From NCBI GenBank assembly GCA_002480565.1, contig DLCK01000026.1, positions 1 to 28,691 of the forward strand: a stretch of DNA of 28,691 nt, read 5' to 3'. A program made the translations under genes and the position numbers. This DNA comes from Phycisphaerales bacterium UBA7800. GTDB taxonomy: Bacteria > Planctomycetota > Phycisphaerae > Phycisphaerales > Phycisphaeraceae. Positions 21,614 to 28,691 of the stretch are shown here, one piece after another; position 1 is the first letter of the stretch, and every line of letters starts with the position of its first letter. Below the pieces are notes generated by a model that did not search any database, was not told where the DNA came from, and saw nothing but the letters and a program-made list of their open reading frames with translations.

Positions 21614-24136
21614 ATGCAATCACAGCGTCGACATTCAGTGGTATTTCGCCTGATGACCTGCATGGTTCTGGGAGGTATTTTCCTTTCGTGCTGTGTGGCA
21701 TGGGTTGAAATGCATCGTGCCAAAGTTCTCACACAAGTAAAGATCACCCAGGAATCACAACTGCTGGCTCGAAACATTCAGAATATCCTTCGCAAGGCCT
21801 ATAAGGACAGCCCCAGATTCCCCAACACCAATCTGCTTCATGAGTCCATCGCACCGATGATGAATGTGGATTTCATCACCTCAGCACGCATCCGATTCCC
21901 GGATCAACAGCCGGTCATCCTCGGTCCCTGGCCGACGAATCAGGAATCCAACGCGATCGTCTGGCCACTCTCAGAATATGCTGTCGCATCGGGTCTGGAA
22001 GTCGATCAATCACGCATGACGCTCATCCAGGCGCCCTTCAAAATTCATGACCGTACGGTCACCGTGGAATTACTCGTAGACGGACGCATCTCCATCTGGC
22101 GGGTTTGGTCATCGGTTCTGAATCACATCTCATTGCATTGGTTCTTCCTGAGCATCATGGTGCTTTTGGGACTGTATCTGCTTCGACGCTGGTTTACCGG
22201 ACCATTAAGTGAAATTCTCCAACTCATCAATGCTCATGCCGGCGCAGAACCGTTTTACCGTGTCGCTCGACATGACAAGGGCGAGTTTTCACTCCTGGCC
22301 CAATCCATTGGTGGGATGCTCACGCGACTGGAAAATACCACCGACCGACTGCGTAAGCGCGAACGTGCCTTTGAAAATCTTTATCACTTCGCACCTGCCC
22401 CATTGATCAGCATGGACCCCAAGGGCTTGATCATTGAAGCCAATCACCGGGCTGCGCAGATGTTTAATATCAATAACGAATCCCAACTCGTCGGCCGACG
22501 TGTCATGGAGTTCGTGCGATCCTCGGACCGTGGCATGCTTAAGCAGGCCATTGACCGACTGGATATGAATCAGGCCCCGCGTTGCGAAGTGGTCATCCAA
22601 ACAGGCAAAAAAACCCGTAACGTTGTCGTCGAATGTGCAGGCGTTCGGGATGAAGATGGCATGCTCCAACGCGTGCGATTGGCTTTGCAGGATGTCACAG
22701 AACTGCGTGAACTGCAATTGGAAATCGAAGACCACAGCCGACTCATGAAGCTGCTGATCAACCATATGTCCGACGGACTATTGCTGGTGGATCAGAACGG
22801 CCATATCGCTGCGTGCAACGAACGCCTGGCCATGCTGCTTCACACCTCCGCCGATGCCATTATTGGCAAACACTACGAACCACAGACATTCTGGGATGAA
22901 CTGGGCATTCTCAATCACAGTGCATTTGTCCGTCGCGTCAAACAAATTTCCACCGAGTCAGATCGCTCTGGACGTGAACGCTTTGACACCCGCGTGGGGA
23001 CATTCCTTTTCCAAGGCATTCCCGTACAGGATCAAGATGCCTGCCAACGCGGACGCCTATGGGTGGTGCAGGACATCACCTCCCAGGTTCAAAGCCAACA
23101 ACTACTCATCCAACAGACCCAGCAGCTTCAAGGTCTCAAGAATCTGGGGCAAAAACTCTTTGGCGTTTCAACCGTCGAAGAACTGCTGACCTTTGCAGGC
23201 ACGCAACTGTACGAAATCTTCAACGTCGAAGCCGTCGGCATCGCGCTGCGTGGTGACAACCATGCATGGCGTAGTCGACAGGTGATTCATCGCGGTTCCA
23301 ATCCTTACCTGCTTGAACCCAATCGCGAACTTGTTTCGGAGATTGAAAAAAACTTCATGCCTCAGATTATCTCCCAACGTGAGATTACCTATTGGCCAGA
23401 TACGCCACGATCAACCCGTTGGGGCAAATCCTTTTCACGCTCAGGATTGACGACTTTAGCGGCCTGCCCTCTGGTCGGACACGCTGATCCGATGGGTGTC
23501 TTGTGGATTGCACGACGTGGCGGCGAACGCATTGAACGCCATCACCTGTATCTGCTTGAAGCATTGGCGCCACTGATTGCATCACGCTTGGAAATCGCGC
23601 GACTGGGTTCACGCTTAAGTAATCTGCAACTCACCGACTCAATCACTGAACTGCCCAACCAGCAGCATATGTTCTTTGAACTCACGCGATACCTTAAGCA
23701 AAAGCAACTGCCTACCGCGCTGTGCGTCGTGCATCTGAATCGCATTCAAGCTCTGGTTGGACTCATCGGTCAAGAGCGTGTCAATCACATGCTCAAGGAC
23801 ATCGGCACCACGCTCAAACGCCATAGCCGATCCTCAAGTATCGTTGGCAAGCTCAAAGGCAGCAACGACTATGCCATCATCTGTCCAGGCGTGGATCAGC
23901 AAGCTGCCCAGGCGATTGTCGACCGACTCTATACTGCCATCTGCAAGAACCATGTCTTTGAAACAGACACCGGTGTCCAGTGGGAACAAACTGCAGGTAT
24001 CAGTTGCATGATGCTCAGCGATTACAACCTCACAGCAACACAGCTCATGGACATGGCCATCGCCAAAGCCTCCACCCCAGCTCCCCACCAACTCCATGGC
24101 AACATCACAACCGACAATGACCGCCAGGCAGGTTGA
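21614..24136 (+). CDS. Membrane PAS-PAS-GAF protein with degenerate GGDEF domain
   Basis: The 840-residue protein starts at an ATG (21614) just before the first membrane helix. TM1 is at 9-31, an outside domain of about 135 residues follows, and TM2 is near 170-190. A HAMP-like linker comes next, then PAS 1 (about 249-365, FAPAPLISMDPKG), PAS 2 (about 377-490, MSDGLLLVDQNG), GAF (about 508-665) and a GGDEF-fold domain (about 671-825, LTDSITELPNQQHM). The signature GGDEF reads GSNDY at 749-753, so diguanylate cyclase activity is very unlikely. The domain may bind nucleotide or act only as a scaffold. No EAL domain follows. A GTG at 21383 would add 77 unlikely residues. The protein is probably a membrane sensor whose output is protein-protein contact. 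Confidence 0.82.
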   Translation: MQSQRRHSVVFRLMTCMVLGGIFLSCCVAWVEMHRAKVLTQVKITQESQLLARNIQNILRKAYKDSPRFPNTNLLHESIAPMMNVDFITSARIRFPDQQPVILGPWPTNQESNAIVWPLSEYAVASGLEVDQSRMTLIQAPFKIHDRTVTVELLVDGRISIWRVWSSVLNHISLHWFFLSIMVLLGLYLLRRWFTGPLSEILQLINAHAGAEPFYRVARHDKGEFSLLAQSIGGMLTRLENTTDRLRKRERAFENLYHFAPAPLISMDPKGLIIEANHRAAQMFNINNESQLVGRRVMEFVRSSDRGMLKQAIDRLDMNQAPRCEVVIQTGKKTRNVVVECAGVRDEDGMLQRVRLALQDVTELRELQLEIEDHSRLMKLLINHMSDGLLLVDQNGHIAACNERLAMLLHTSADAIIGKHYEPQTFWDELGILNHSAFVRRVKQISTESDRSGRERFDTRVGTFLFQGIPVQDQDACQRGRLWVVQDITSQVQSQQLLIQQTQQLQGLKNLGQKLFGVSTVEELLTFAGTQLYEIFNVEAVGIALRGDNHAWRSRQVIHRGSNPYLLEPNRELVSEIEKNFMPQIISQREITYWPDTPRSTRWGKSFSRSGLTTLAACPLVGHADPMGVLWIARRGGERIERHHLYLLEALAPLIASRLEIARLGSRLSNLQLTDSITELPNQQHMFFELTRYLKQKQLPTALCVVHLNRIQALVGLIGQERVNHMLKDIGTTLKRHSRSSSIVGKLKGSNDYAIICPGVDQQAAQAIVDRLYTAICKNHVFETDTGVQWEQTAGISCMMLSDYNLTATQLMDMAIAKASTPAPHQLHGNITTDNDRQAG

Positions 24137-24620
24137 GATCATTGCACATGTACCTCAAACACATGCTGCGGGGACGCGCGAGCTGTCAGCTCGTAGCTAT
24201 TGATGGTGTTATTCATTAGCCGCTGCCAGACTTGGCTGCGCGCCAATACGACACTTGAAAGATAAACGCTCGAAAGCCCCATCAAGTTAGCGGACTCAAA
24301 TCCAAAGTATCATTTCGCCCACTCGTCTGATCGCCATGTGTTCAACTGACTGTGTGGTTTTGACCACACAACGGCGTGGCTTTTATGCATCAATCGTTAC
24401 AGCCCCACCTTGAATTTCAAAGTGATGCTAAAATTGTGTTTAACACATCTAGTTTATAAACAGTCACTTAAAGATATATGATATGAAATATCAACATTTT
24501 TACGACTCGGCAGCGTTCTTGTGATATATTCAAAAGCAAGAGGACGCGATCAACGTTCAGAGACGACGTTGTGACCGATAAGAGAAAGTTAATTTGTTGC
24601 CCGAAGGGAAAAGTGACGCC
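24137..24620 (+). other. Palindrome-rich intergenic region
   Basis: No gene was found in these 484 bases. Inverted repeats are CGAGCT-N3-AGCTCG (24179-24193), TGTGTGGT-TTTG-ACCACACA (24351-24370), TGTGTTTAACACA (24435-24447), GATAT-N3-ATATC (24480-24492) and CAACGT-N9-ACGTTG (24551-24571). The hairpin at 24351 may end the preceding transcript although a T tract does not follow directly. TATAAA at 24455-24460 lies eight bases after the 24435 palindrome and could be a -10 box for the small gene downstream. Confidence 0.45.
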
Positions 24621-24914
24621 ATGGAAGAACAGAAGTTTCAGGATAAATTGACCGAATTGATGGGTGAGATTTCCACGCTGCCCGCTGCAGAACGTGAACG
24701 CCTCACCAAGATGGCTGAGAAGACGCAGGAACGCCATCAGAAGCTTCGCAAGACGGTCAGCGACCTGCAGGAGTCACTGGACTATCTGCGTTTGTCGATC
24801 AAGTATCTGGTCTTCGACCTCGAAGCCACCCGCCGCGAAAACGGCTATCTCCGAAAAATGCTCGAAGAGAACAACGCAGGCGGCAACAACAACGACGACG
24901 CTGCCCAGTTCTAA
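24621..24914 (+). CDS. Small coiled-coil protein, planctomycete-type, unknown function
   Basis: The 97-residue product is almost entirely charged helix. Heptad-like leucines run from about residue 6 to 85 (TELMGEISTL, LRKTVSDLQESLDYLRLSIK). The stretch SIKYLVFDLEATRREN (about 58-73) looks conserved, and I associate it with small planctomycete proteins. The C-terminus is Asn/Asp/Gly-rich and probably disordered. It has no membrane segment and no DNA-binding motif. The ATG is preceded by GAAGGGA about 11 bases upstream; an in-frame upstream TTG at 24594 would add nine residues. It is monocistronic, converging on a small membrane-protein gene across a terminator. A role as an oligomeric adaptor is only a guess. 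Confidence 0.8.
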   Translation: MEEQKFQDKLTELMGEISTLPAAERERLTKMAEKTQERHQKLRKTVSDLQESLDYLRLSIKYLVFDLEATRRENGYLRKMLEENNAGGNNNDDAAQF

Positions 24915-24931
24915 TCCCCCCGCCCCCGGAA

Positions 24932-24956
24932 GTTTCTAAAGACACTCTTTAGAAAC
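24932..24956. other. Perfect hairpin after the coiled-coil gene
   Basis: GTTTCTAAAG and CTTTAGAAAC form a perfect ten-pair stem with loop ACACT, 17 bases after the stop. No T tract follows, so it may stabilise the message end rather than terminate; the real terminator is at 24998. Confidence 0.6.
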
Positions 24957-24997
24957 GCAATCAATACAATGGCTGCATTCCATTCCGCAAGCCAAAA

Positions 24998-25032
24998 CAA
25001 AACACCGCACGATTCAATCGCGCGGTGTTTTG
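24998..25032. terminator. Bidirectional terminator
   Basis: CAAAACACCGC and GCGGTGTTTTG, extended inward by CGAT/ATCG with one mismatch, form a long stem with short A-rich and T-rich flanks on both strands. It separates two convergent small genes. Confidence 0.85.
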
Positions 25033-25066
25033 TTGTTTTGATCTGATGCTTAACGACGAACGTTGA

Positions 25067-25300
25067 CTACTGACGATGATTGGCGGATTTGACTGCGATC
25101 GCGCCCATACCAAGCCCCATCAAACTGAGTACACCCGCGATGTATGCTGCGACGATCATTTGGTCACGGGCAAAGATGCCGATCATGATCACAATCACCA
25201 TCGTAAATGCGCAGATCACCGATGCGATGGCCACAAGTGCCTGCGGGACAGATGTGATCTTGTTGATTTTATCTTCCGATTCGAGCGTGTGTGTATTCAT
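25067..25300 (-). CDS. Small two-helix membrane protein, unknown
   Basis: The 77-residue product has a polar N-terminus (MNTHTLESEDKINKITS) and two hydrophobic segments, at about residues 20-43 and 48-70, joined by a short FARDQM turn. It ends in a basic tail (KSANHRQ). I do not recognise a family. The ATG has GGGGAT upstream in the minus-strand reading. It lies downstream of the large glycoside-hydrolase gene on the opposite side of a 93-base gap that shows no features, and is transcribed in the same direction as far as the terminator at 24998. Confidence 0.6.
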   Translation of the reverse strand: MNTHTLESEDKINKITSVPQALVAIASVICAFTMVIVIMIGIFARDQMIVAAYIAGVLSLMGLGMGAIAVKSANHRQ

Positions 25301-25393
25301 TCGTCATCCCCTGCTTGGTTTAAGTGAATACACCAATTATCTCTGACAATCTGCAACATGCAAGGATTGATTCAGAGGCAGAGTATGCTCCAG

Positions 25394-28300
25394 TTAGTTG
25401 GCCAATAAATCCAGGCTTCCCATTTTGGCTTCACCCTTGGTAAAGTCGAAGGACAATCCTTGGAGCATCAAAGGCAGGTCGAGTTTCCCATCCTTGTTGC
25501 CACCCCATGTGCTTTGGGGTTTATCGTTGGCAATGTCGTAACGGACCGTAAGCCAATCTGCGTTTTCGAACTTGGGTTCAAAGCGATATTGAAACACTTC
25601 GCCACTGCTGTCGCGGACGCGCAGGTTGATGCAACGGACTTGCTCTGGTTGCTGCGTGCGGACTTTGAAGGTGTAAGGTGCGAGTTGTTCCAATGAATGC
25701 TCAGCGAGTTTCGGTGATGGGTAAACGTAAATCTCCGTCCAACTACCACGTGTGTCATCCCAGCTTAAGCGTGCATCTGCTGAACCTTTTTCGAGCTTGT
25801 TCTCAAAGGTGATCCCTTGGGCTTGCTTGCCTTTGGGCAATCGCCATTGGCGGTAAGGTTGATCCTTGGCCATGTTGAGAATCGCGTGATCAGCAAAGAC
25901 TTCACCGCTATCCAAAGTCAGCGTGGCGGTCAGCAAAAACTGCGTGATCCCCGCAGGATTGGAAGCTGGAGGTTTAAATCCAAGTACCCGCGTCAGTGAA
26001 CCATGAGCGGGCAAAGTCACCTGCTCTTCGGCAGTCAAAACCTGCCAGCTATCGGGCAACCATGTCGGCGGGACTTGCAACTTCAACATACCCCGGATCG
26101 GTTTGGCTGACTGGTTAAATATGCGAACGGTCATCTCTGATGGGTTAGACCATGCTGCGGTCAGGCGCGTGGGTTTTTCCAGGTTCCGCATGTCGGTTGT
26201 CACAGGCATCGGCGGGAGGATGCGCAGGTTTGCTGTTGCAATGGGATGGGTTGCAATCGTCTTGGACGTAAGCGATGGCACAGTGCGCATCGGGAAATCC
26301 ACCGCACCAAGAATGTAAGTCGGATAGCCATCGACATTGAATTGCACTTTACCCTCAGAGACAGGTAACGTTTGCTGCGACCCCATCACGTTGACTTGCT
26401 TGATGACTCCCGTGGCTTTGAAGTCGAATGCATTGGGATTACCGAGTGTAGGTAGTGATGCGAGTTTGCTGCCCAGCTCATTGGACTGCGTATCACGTCG
26501 CCAGATGATGGCCTGCTGCTGGCCGTCCGTTTCAAACAGGTAACCAAGATATGCATCGGGTAAATCAATCTGCCCCATGTAGCGGCTGCTGTTAAAGAGT
26601 TTGGCAACGGTTCGATACGCAGCAAAGGCAGGCTTGGGTGTCAGGTCGGTATGCACCATGCCGAATTCATTTTCCGTACCATGTGCAGGGGTATCGCGGA
26701 AGTTGTAGAAGAATGTCTTGTCCGCGCCGACTGCCAGTGATGCAAGCATCTTTTTGGGCAAGTCCATTGCTTGATAATGACGAACCTCAGCAAGCGTTTG
26801 ACCGGGATAGATGTGCAAGCCGTAACCACAACCACTGGTCTCGGTGAGCCAGATGGGTTTGCCTGCCATGCCATAGGTGTCCATGTGTTTGCGGATGTCT
26901 CGCAGCTTGGTGGGGATGCCCCAGAAGTATTCGCGGAAGTAGCTATAGACATGAAACGATGCGACATCACAATGAGCCCCTGAACCTGATTGGAGCATCG
27001 TTTCACCGAGGAACGTGGTATCGCCATGAAGGATCACTGCGCCGGGATCAGCCATGCGTAATGCCTTGGCAGCAACCTTCACCGATTGGGTGTAGTCTTC
27101 GGGTGTGATGTGTCTGCCCCAGGGTTCGTTAGCAATCTCCCATGCATCGACCTGATTTTTAAACTCCGATGCGATGTTAAATACATACTCGGCATAGCCC
27201 GCAAACTCCGGGGCGATACCTTGCTTGGCCCACTTGTCGATGACCTGCTGAGTCGATGCGGTCTTCCACTTTTCATACGTCCAACCAATGGGCGAAAGCA
27301 CAATCAAATTCTGGACACCTGCTCGATGGCTCTTATCAATCACCAACTCCCATGGGCCGTCCATGCGATTGATGGTGATACCTGCATAGCGATAAAGCTC
27401 AAGCGTTTGATCCGGTTCACTGAAGGTGGTGTAGTCATAACGGAATTTACCCAAGTGTCCGGTGACGCCGAAACTGGTTGTGTGCAAATCGCGTGGGCGA
27501 TGAATCGGCGAATCGGCTACGACCAAAGGTAACGGATTAAACGCAAGTGTTTGCCCGTTGAGTCCGACTGTGACATTCAGTTCATAGTATCCATCGACAC
27601 TTGGGAGTGTGAATGTAAAAGCAGTTTGCTTACCGGGTTTAAGAGTGATGGTTTTCGACTGGTTTTCAAGGGTTTTCCCGAAGTAGTCGGTGAGTGTCCA
27701 TGTGATCTGTGCTTCAGCAGGTTGACCGTCATAGCGCAATTGCACCTTGCCGGTGTTCTTGCCATCGAAGAAGTAATTGCGTTGATCGTTGACAGTGCCG
27801 ATGAGTTGGACAGCAGGTGTTGCAGCGACACGAAAACCCAGATCACTATCACCTTGGTCACTGCGTGTGCTTCGCCAGTCGGTTGCATTGCGGTCTTTGT
27901 CGGTATCGTGATCCCAACTTGCGCCGATATTGCGACGGTAGGCTCGGTAGGGTGTTTCCAACCATTCGCGTGCTTTGCCAACTTGATCAAGTGTGCCATA
28001 GGCTGAGGGTTGATTGCGATTGGTGTCGGTGATGCGGCGATAGGTTTGGGTATTGGGATCGTAGTATCCGGCCTTGTACCACTCGTGTCTGTGCGGCAGG
28101 TAATAAAGTCGTGAACCATCAAGCGAGATCAAATCGCGCATCGCAGGTTCGGTAAATGCCGTGTCAAAACGTTTATCCGTCGTGATGGCATAGACACCGG
28201 TTTCGGTTTTACCGTTGCTTAACCAATTGCAATAGCGAGTTGCATCAAGCAGACTCACAAAGACGACGGGTTGATCTGCGCGGTCTTTGATGACGGTGTA

Positions 28301-28615
28301 GGTGTACTTGCCTGCATTACCATGACGGATGATCCCGCCGTGTTTGTGAGTCGCCATTTGTTCGTCGTAGAGTTGGTGTGGATCGGATGCTGCGACTGCA
28401 TTGAGGAAGTCCGCATACTGGCGATTGGTGACTTCTGTTTTGCCGATGCGATAGGGTTGTTCAACAAGCCCATAGCCGAACTTGTCGCCCATGTGCATGT
28501 CGTTGGGGTTGTTAATGTCGGTGATCGCAACGAGGTCGGGAATTGTGGTGTCTGCATAGGCAGGGGTGATGCAGAGGGTTGCGAGAAGTAGTGGGATGAA
28601 TTGTGTATTGAACAT
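25394..28615 (-). CDS. Secreted FGE-like/clan-A glycoside hydrolase fusion
   Basis: The 1073-residue protein has a Sec signal peptide (cleavage likely after AYA, residue 21). Residues about 40-270 form an FGE-sulfatase/SUMF1-type fold: EVTNRQYADFLNAV, PVVFVSLLDATRYCNWLS, LPHRHEWYKAGYYD and DLGFRVA. The two catalytic cysteines of formylglycine-generating enzyme are absent. Residues about 275-375 look like an Ig-type beta-sandwich. Residues about 385-680 resemble a clan-A TIM-barrel hydrolase, with probable acid/base Glu497 (EIANEPWG) and nucleophile Glu592 (IWLTETSGCGYG). GH39-like enzymes are the nearest comparison I can make. The remaining residues to 1073 are beta-rich, ending in a CBM-like GLSFDFTKGEAKMGSLDLLA. 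It probably degrades an extracellular polysaccharide; the substrate is unknown. The start has no strong ribosome-binding site. Confidence 0.8.
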   Translation of the reverse strand: MFNTQFIPLLLATLCITPAYADTTIPDLVAITDINNPNDMHMGDKFGYGLVEQPYRIGKTEVTNRQYADFLNAVAASDPHQLYDEQMATHKHGGIIRHGNAGKYTYTVIKDRADQPVVFVSLLDATRYCNWLSNGKTETGVYAITTDKRFDTAFTEPAMRDLISLDGSRLYYLPHRHEWYKAGYYDPNTQTYRRITDTNRNQPSAYGTLDQVGKAREWLETPYRAYRRNIGASWDHDTDKDRNATDWRSTRSDQGDSDLGFRVAATPAVQLIGTVNDQRNYFFDGKNTGKVQLRYDGQPAEAQITWTLTDYFGKTLENQSKTITLKPGKQTAFTFTLPSVDGYYELNVTVGLNGQTLAFNPLPLVVADSPIHRPRDLHTTSFGVTGHLGKFRYDYTTFSEPDQTLELYRYAGITINRMDGPWELVIDKSHRAGVQNLIVLSPIGWTYEKWKTASTQQVIDKWAKQGIAPEFAGYAEYVFNIASEFKNQVDAWEIANEPWGRHITPEDYTQSVKVAAKALRMADPGAVILHGDTTFLGETMLQSGSGAHCDVASFHVYSYFREYFWGIPTKLRDIRKHMDTYGMAGKPIWLTETSGCGYGLHIYPGQTLAEVRHYQAMDLPKKMLASLAVGADKTFFYNFRDTPAHGTENEFGMVHTDLTPKPAFAAYRTVAKLFNSSRYMGQIDLPDAYLGYLFETDGQQQAIIWRRDTQSNELGSKLASLPTLGNPNAFDFKATGVIKQVNVMGSQQTLPVSEGKVQFNVDGYPTYILGAVDFPMRTVPSLTSKTIATHPIATANLRILPPMPVTTDMRNLEKPTRLTAAWSNPSEMTVRIFNQSAKPIRGMLKLQVPPTWLPDSWQVLTAEEQVTLPAHGSLTRVLGFKPPASNPAGITQFLLTATLTLDSGEVFADHAILNMAKDQPYRQWRLPKGKQAQGITFENKLEKGSADARLSWDDTRGSWTEIYVYPSPKLAEHSLEQLAPYTFKVRTQQPEQVRCINLRVRDSSGEVFQYRFEPKFENADWLTVRYDIANDKPQSTWGGNKDGKLDLPLMLQGLSFDFTKGEAKMGSLDLLAN

Positions 28616-28667
28616 CGGGTGGGTTCCGTGTTTGTTTTGAATGGTTTTGTTAAGACAGCCAAGGCAA

Positions 28668-28691
28668 CCCCGGGGGTTAAAACCCCACGGG
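28668..28691. terminator. Terminator-like hairpin at the window edge (partial)
   Basis: CCCCGGGGGTT and AACCCCACGGG flank an AA centre. The same GGTTTAAAACC core occurs in the terminator at 14136. The right flank is cut by the window end, so the T tract and direction cannot be judged. Positions 28616-28667 before it contain the leader of the minus-strand hydrolase gene and show no clear promoter. Confidence 0.5.

Noticed and set aside
25394..28615. A working formylglycine-generating enzyme for sulfatases
   Set aside because: The cysteine pair needed for catalysis is missing in the FGE-like part and no sulfatase gene is present in the window.
1..28691. CRISPR arrays, insertion sequences, prophage or integrase genes
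   Set aside because: No regularly spaced repeats, transposase or integrase frames, or attachment-site duplications at the tRNA were seen.

Overview
The window looks like chromosomal DNA of a Planctomycetota bacterium, most likely of the class Phycisphaerae or a relative. This is inferred from gene content: membrane proteins ending in paired CPxC zinc ribbons (CPxCxYLL...CPECG), a small coiled-coil protein containing SIKYLVFDLEATRREN, a secreted FGE-fold/glycoside-hydrolase fusion, and a nitrate-assimilation cluster of the kind I associate with planctomycetes. No 16S rRNA or ribosomal protein is present to settle the taxonomy. Base composition looks even, near 50% GC, and nothing suggests a prophage, plasmid or CRISPR array.

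Layout. Positions 1-2317 hold a small membrane protein, a SAM methyltransferase on the minus strand with tRNA-Leu(UAG) just upstream, and a secreted jelly-roll-like protein. Positions 2375-6114 (minus) hold three tandem paralogues, each a roughly ten-helix membrane protein with two C-terminal zinc ribbons at identical spacing. A 442-base divergent region (6115-6556) follows. It carries a perfect sigma-54 promoter and a leader with two small hairpins whose loops both begin AACG.

Positions 6557-14073 form the nitrate-assimilation cluster: a DmsB-DmsC-like Fe-S/membrane-anchor fusion, a NasA/NarB-type molybdopterin nitrate reductase, a siroheme/4Fe-4S nitrite reductase, and a CysJ-like flavoreductase. 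In the last of these the FMN flavodoxin domain is replaced by a short four-cysteine segment. The first three genes overlap and should be co-translated. The fourth follows a nested palindromic repeat. Inferred flow is nitrate to nitrite, possibly drawing on quinol through the DmsC-like anchor, then nitrite to ammonia with electrons from NADPH through FAD and an Fe-S centre. moeA (16117-17343) supplies a late step of molybdenum-cofactor synthesis and fits the same physiology, but it is a separate transcription unit.

The second half is mixed. It holds a flagellin gene (14328-15824, minus) with its own terminator and a candidate sigma-28 promoter, and moeA divergent from a ROK-family regulator whose -35 box lies inside a perfect palindrome. 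These are followed by a HAMP histidine kinase, purM, and a membrane PAS-PAS-GAF protein with a degenerate GGDEF domain. Next come a 97-residue coiled-coil protein and a 77-residue two-helix membrane protein. The last gene is a 1073-residue secreted protein joining an FGE-like fold to a clan-A glycoside hydrolase. The window ends inside a terminator-like hairpin.

Several starts were moved from the longest possible reading frame to starts with better ribosome-binding sites or family fit, as noted per gene. All functional statements come from reading the sequence; no database search was run.
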